Of a DNA stretch of 64,000 bases, positions 61,384 to 64,000 are shown piece after piece. The DNA is taken from assembly GCA_963788185.1 (NCBI GenBank), contig CAWBGE010000010.1, positions 434,001 to 498,000 on the forward strand, given 5' to 3'. The position numbers and the translations under genes were made by a program. How positions within the stretch are numbered: position 1 is the stretch's first letter; each line of letters begins with the position of its first letter. The notes under the pieces are model-generated. The model was not told the DNA's origin. It was given only the letters and a program-made list of their open reading frames with translations, and did not search any database. The DNA is from CAIWHR01 sp963788185 (GTDB lineage: Bacteria > Pseudomonadota > Gammaproteobacteria > Burkholderiales > Casimicrobiaceae).

Positions 61384-64000
61384 GTGTCTGCGGAGCGATC
61401 CCGAAACTCTCCTCGCCGCCCTGCCAAGCCGTTGGCGGGGCACGCGCTGCTCGAGAGCGGAGAAGCCGACAATCTGTCGTCGCTGTCGCAGCGCAAGCTC
61501 GACTCGCTGGGGTTGCCGCTGGCCTACGTGGACCGCAAGCAGCGCTATCGCTTCGCCAATGCGGCTTTCTGCGAGGCACTGGGCCGCCGCCACAGCGACG
61601 TGATCGGCTGTCAGGTCGCCGACGTCGTCGGCCGCGACATCTATCCGCTCTACCAGGCCTACCTCGAGGCCGCGCTCGACGGCGAGCCCAGCGGACACGA
61701 GCGGCAGCTGGCAACGCCGGGTCGCGCCCCGATCTGGATCCGCGTCGACTACTCTCCCGACCGCGGAACCGACGGCGAAGTTCGCGGCGTCATTGTCTCC
61801 TACGCCGATGTCGACAGTCTCAAGCGCCTGGAACTCGAGGCGGGCCAGCGCGAACATCAATTGCGCCTAATTGCCGACAACATTCCCGATCCCATCGTCT
61901 ACGTCGACGCGCAACGGCGCTATGCATTTGCCAACGAGGCGTTTCTGAACCTCACCGGACTTCCGCGCGATCAGGTGCTTGGTCATCTGCCGGTGGAGGT
62001 GATCGGCAGAAATCTCGATCTCGATCTGCGTCCCAAGGTCGAGCAGGCGTTCGCGGGCGAAACGGTGCGCTACGAGCGAACGCTGCGGGATGCGCAAGGT
62101 CGTGAGCGCCACCTTCATGGTCGGATGGTTCCGGATCGTGATCGCGACGGCACGATCCGGGGCCTGTACATCGTTGCGCACGACGTCACCGAGCTAAAGG
62201 AGGCGCAGGCTGCGCTGGCCACGCGCGAGTCGCAGCTGCGCGCCATCATGGATGGCGTCCCGGCACCGGTGGCCTACATCGACCGCGACGAGCGCTGCCA
62301 TTACGTGAACCGGGCGTTCCTGCAGTATTTCGGCCTTTCGCCTGACGAGGTCGTGGCGATGCGTCTGCGCGACGTCGTCGGGGAGGCGATCTACCAGAGT
62401 GCGCAGTCGATGATCTCCCGGGCCCTGGGGGGTGAGCCGACGTCCTTCGACCGGCTGGTCCCTGGCGCCGGAGGCGTCCGTCGATGGATGACGCTTCGCG
62501 TGGTTCCGGACGTCGGCGTCAAGGCCGAAGTCCACGGTGCCTTCGTGCTCATGAACGACATTCATGGCCTCAAGCAGGCACAGGAAGCGTTGCGCGCGTC
62601 GGAAGGCGAACTGCGCCTCATCATGGACAACGTGCCTGCGCGCGTGTCCTACATCGATTCCGATCGAAGGCTCCGGTTCGTCAACCGGCACAACGAGGAG
62701 TGGCTGGGTGCGAGTCGCCGCGATCTCGCCGGGCGGCCCGTGCATGAAGTGCTCGGCGCGGCGCGGACGCTTCAGCTGCAGCCGTTCTTCGAGCGGGTAC
62801 TCGATGGCGAGATTGTCTCGGCCGAGATTCCGCTGGTGCAGCCGGACGGGGAGTTGCGCTGGGAGTCGGTGCACTACGCGCCCAACCGGGATGCCGACGG
62901 CAAGGTCCACGGCATCTACGCAGTGCATACCGACATCCACGATCAGAAGCGCAACGAGGAGGCGCTGCGGCGGGCGAACTGGATGCTGTCGTCGCATATC
63001 AGCAACACGCCGCTCGCGGTGCTGGAATGGGACCGGAGCAGGTGCCTGGTACGCTGGTCGCCGCAGGCCGAGCACATCTTCGGCTGGCGTTCCGAGGAAG
63101 TGCTGGGCATGGCCATCGACAGTCACCGCCTGGTCCATGAATCGGACCGCGAGGATGTGGCGCGGGTTCTCGGCCGGCTCATGAGCGGGGAAGAGCCGCG
63201 GGCCACCGGGCTCACGCGCAATCATCGCAAGGACGGCAGCACGATCTGGTGCGAGTGGTACCACTCCTGCCTGCGCGACGACCACGAGCAGATCGTTTCC
63301 ATTCTTTCGTTCGTTCAGGATGTGTCGTCGCGCATTCGCGCCGAGGAGCGCCTGCAGCACCTCGCCACCCGCGACGCGCTGACGGGTCTGCCGAATCGGC
63401 TGCTGCTCCACGAGCGGCTGACGCAGGCGATCGCGAAAGCAAGGCGGACGGGTCTGCGCGTCGGCGTGTTGTTCATCGATCTCGACCGGTTCAAGAACGT
63501 CAACGACACGCTTGGCCACCGCGTCGGTGACGAGCTGCTGAAGCTGGTGACGCAGGCTCTGTCGGAGGCGCTGCGCGAAACCGACCTCCTCGCGCGCCTG
63601 GGCGGCGACGAGTTCATGGTCGTCGTCGAGGAAGTCGAGGATCCCGAAGTTCTCGGACAGATCGCAAAGAAGCTCCTCGATGCCGTTGCGCAGCCCTTTG
63701 CGGTGGCAAGCCACGACATCTACGTGACGTCGTCGATCGGCATCAGCGTCTACCCCGACGATTCGGACGACTCCGAAGAGCTGCTGAAACATGCCGACGT
63801 CGCCATGTACCGGTCGAAGGAACTCGGACGCAACACCTTCCAGTTTCTCGACGCCGATCTCGCCGCGCGCCGCCTGCGCCAGCACACGCTCGAAACGGCG
63901 CTGCGGCTCGCGCTGAAGGCCGATCGCCTGGCATTGCATTTCCAGCCGATCGTACGCATTGACGACGGCAGCGTTGTCGGTGCCGAAGCGCTTCTTCGCT
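61384..64000 (+). CDS. multi-PAS GGDEF-EAL cyclic-di-GMP enzyme (3' end outside window)
   Basis: At least 872 residues, running off the right edge. Five PAS domains start near residues 44 (LAYVDRKQRYRFAN), 162, 288, 412 and 535, the last with a PAC-like GSTIWCEWYH. A GGDEF domain starts at about 658 (TRDALTGLPNRLLLHERL) with an intact LGGDEF at about 740 and an RETD inhibitory I-site five residues before it. The EAL domain begins with LHFQPIVRI and VGAEALLR at the edge. It makes and/or degrades c-di-GMP in response to small ligands or redox. GTG at 61384 is chosen by the GAAGG upstream; GTG at 61375 is possible. Confidence 0.92.
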   Translation, partial: MSAERSRNSPRRPAKPLAGHALLESGEADNLSSLSQRKLDSLGLPLAYVDRKQRYRFANAAFCEALGRRHSDVIGCQVADVVGRDIYPLYQAYLEAALDGEPSGHERQLATPGRAPIWIRVDYSPDRGTDGEVRGVIVSYADVDSLKRLELEAGQREHQLRLIADNIPDPIVYVDAQRRYAFANEAFLNLTGLPRDQVLGHLPVEVIGRNLDLDLRPKVEQAFAGETVRYERTLRDAQGRERHLHGRMVPDRDRDGTIRGLYIVAHDVTELKEAQAALATRESQLRAIMDGVPAPVAYIDRDERCHYVNRAFLQYFGLSPDEVVAMRLRDVVGEAIYQSAQSMISRALGGEPTSFDRLVPGAGGVRRWMTLRVVPDVGVKAEVHGAFVLMNDIHGLKQAQEALRASEGELRLIMDNVPARVSYIDSDRRLRFVNRHNEEWLGASRRDLAGRPVHEVLGAARTLQLQPFFERVLDGEIVSAEIPLVQPDGELRWESVHYAPNRDADGKVHGIYAVHTDIHDQKRNEEALRRANWMLSSHISNTPLAVLEWDRSRCLVRWSPQAEHIFGWRSEEVLGMAIDSHRLVHESDREDVARVLGRLMSGEEPRATGLTRNHRKDGSTIWCEWYHSCLRDDHEQIVSILSFVQDVSSRIRAEERLQHLATRDALTGLPNRLLLHERLTQAIAKARRTGLRVGVLFIDLDRFKNVNDTLGHRVGDELLKLVTQALSEALRETDLLARLGGDEFMVVVEEVEDPEVLGQIAKKLLDAVAQPFAVASHDIYVTSSIGISVYPDDSDDSEELLKHADVAMYRSKELGRNTFQFLDADLAARRLRQHTLETALRLALKADRLALHFQPIVRIDDGSVVGAEALLR

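Overview
The window comes from a GC-rich Gram-negative bacterium, most likely a betaproteobacterium of Burkholderiales type. The 16S rRNA has betaproteobacterial features, and the gene neighbourhoods rimP-nusA-infB-rbfA-truB-rpsO-pnp and fmdB-DUF502-aspS are ordinary for that class. Almost all of the DNA is coding. Both ends are cut: a hemerythrin gene runs off the left edge and a PAS/GGDEF/EAL gene runs off the right edge.

Layout. 1-6.8 kb: hemerythrin, DUF2249 and heme-copper-oxidase-like genes (a nitrosative-stress or denitrification type set), several small envelope and stress proteins (glycine-zipper lipoprotein, CsbD, a Tyr/Trp-rich secreted protein), and malonyl-CoA decarboxylase. 7-12.7 kb: a complete Dpp/Opp-type peptide ABC importer in order B-C-D-F-A, with translationally coupled genes. 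12.8-17.9 kb: an SDR, a Gfo/Idh/MocA oxidoreductase and a DctP-DctQ-DctM TRAP importer, which together look like an uptake and catabolism module for an acid or sugar acid. 18-19.5 kb: a RIO kinase and a cyclic-nucleotide-binding protein. 19.6-32.9 kb: a complete 14-gene complex I operon (nuoA-N) on the minus strand, with a perfect FNR/ANR-type site upstream. 33-36 kb: a small lipoprotein, a DsbA-family protein, a phosphopantetheinyl transferase and a lipid A acyltransferase. 36-41.9 kb: an rRNA operon (16S, tRNA-Ile, tRNA-Ala, 23S, 5S) with a strong promoter, two boxA sites and a terminator. 41.9-43.4 kb: a HerA-like ATPase. 43.6-52.6 kb: the translation and RNA cluster rimP to pnp. 52.7-57.8 kb, minus strand: fmdB, DUF502, aspS, a secreted barnase-type RNase, barstar, nudB and a SIMPL-domain protein. 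58-64 kb: nfeD plus an SPFH protein, dsbB, a three-domain beta/gamma-crystallin, and a multi-PAS cyclic-di-GMP enzyme.

The most unusual points are these. (1) The complex I genes do not look like the usual betaproteobacterial enzyme. NuoF naturally carries Ala where E. coli NuoF has Glu183, the residue that excludes NADPH, and has two changes in its FMN loop. NuoG is short, and the NuoB and NuoD signatures are of another lineage. (2) The 23S gene is about 220 nt longer than usual because of two structured insertions at the tips of helices 25 and 45, so the rRNA is probably fragmented. (3) A repeat-like palindromic element separates nuoE from nuoF. (4) A secreted RNase and its barstar inhibitor sit inside the aspS-nudB gene string.
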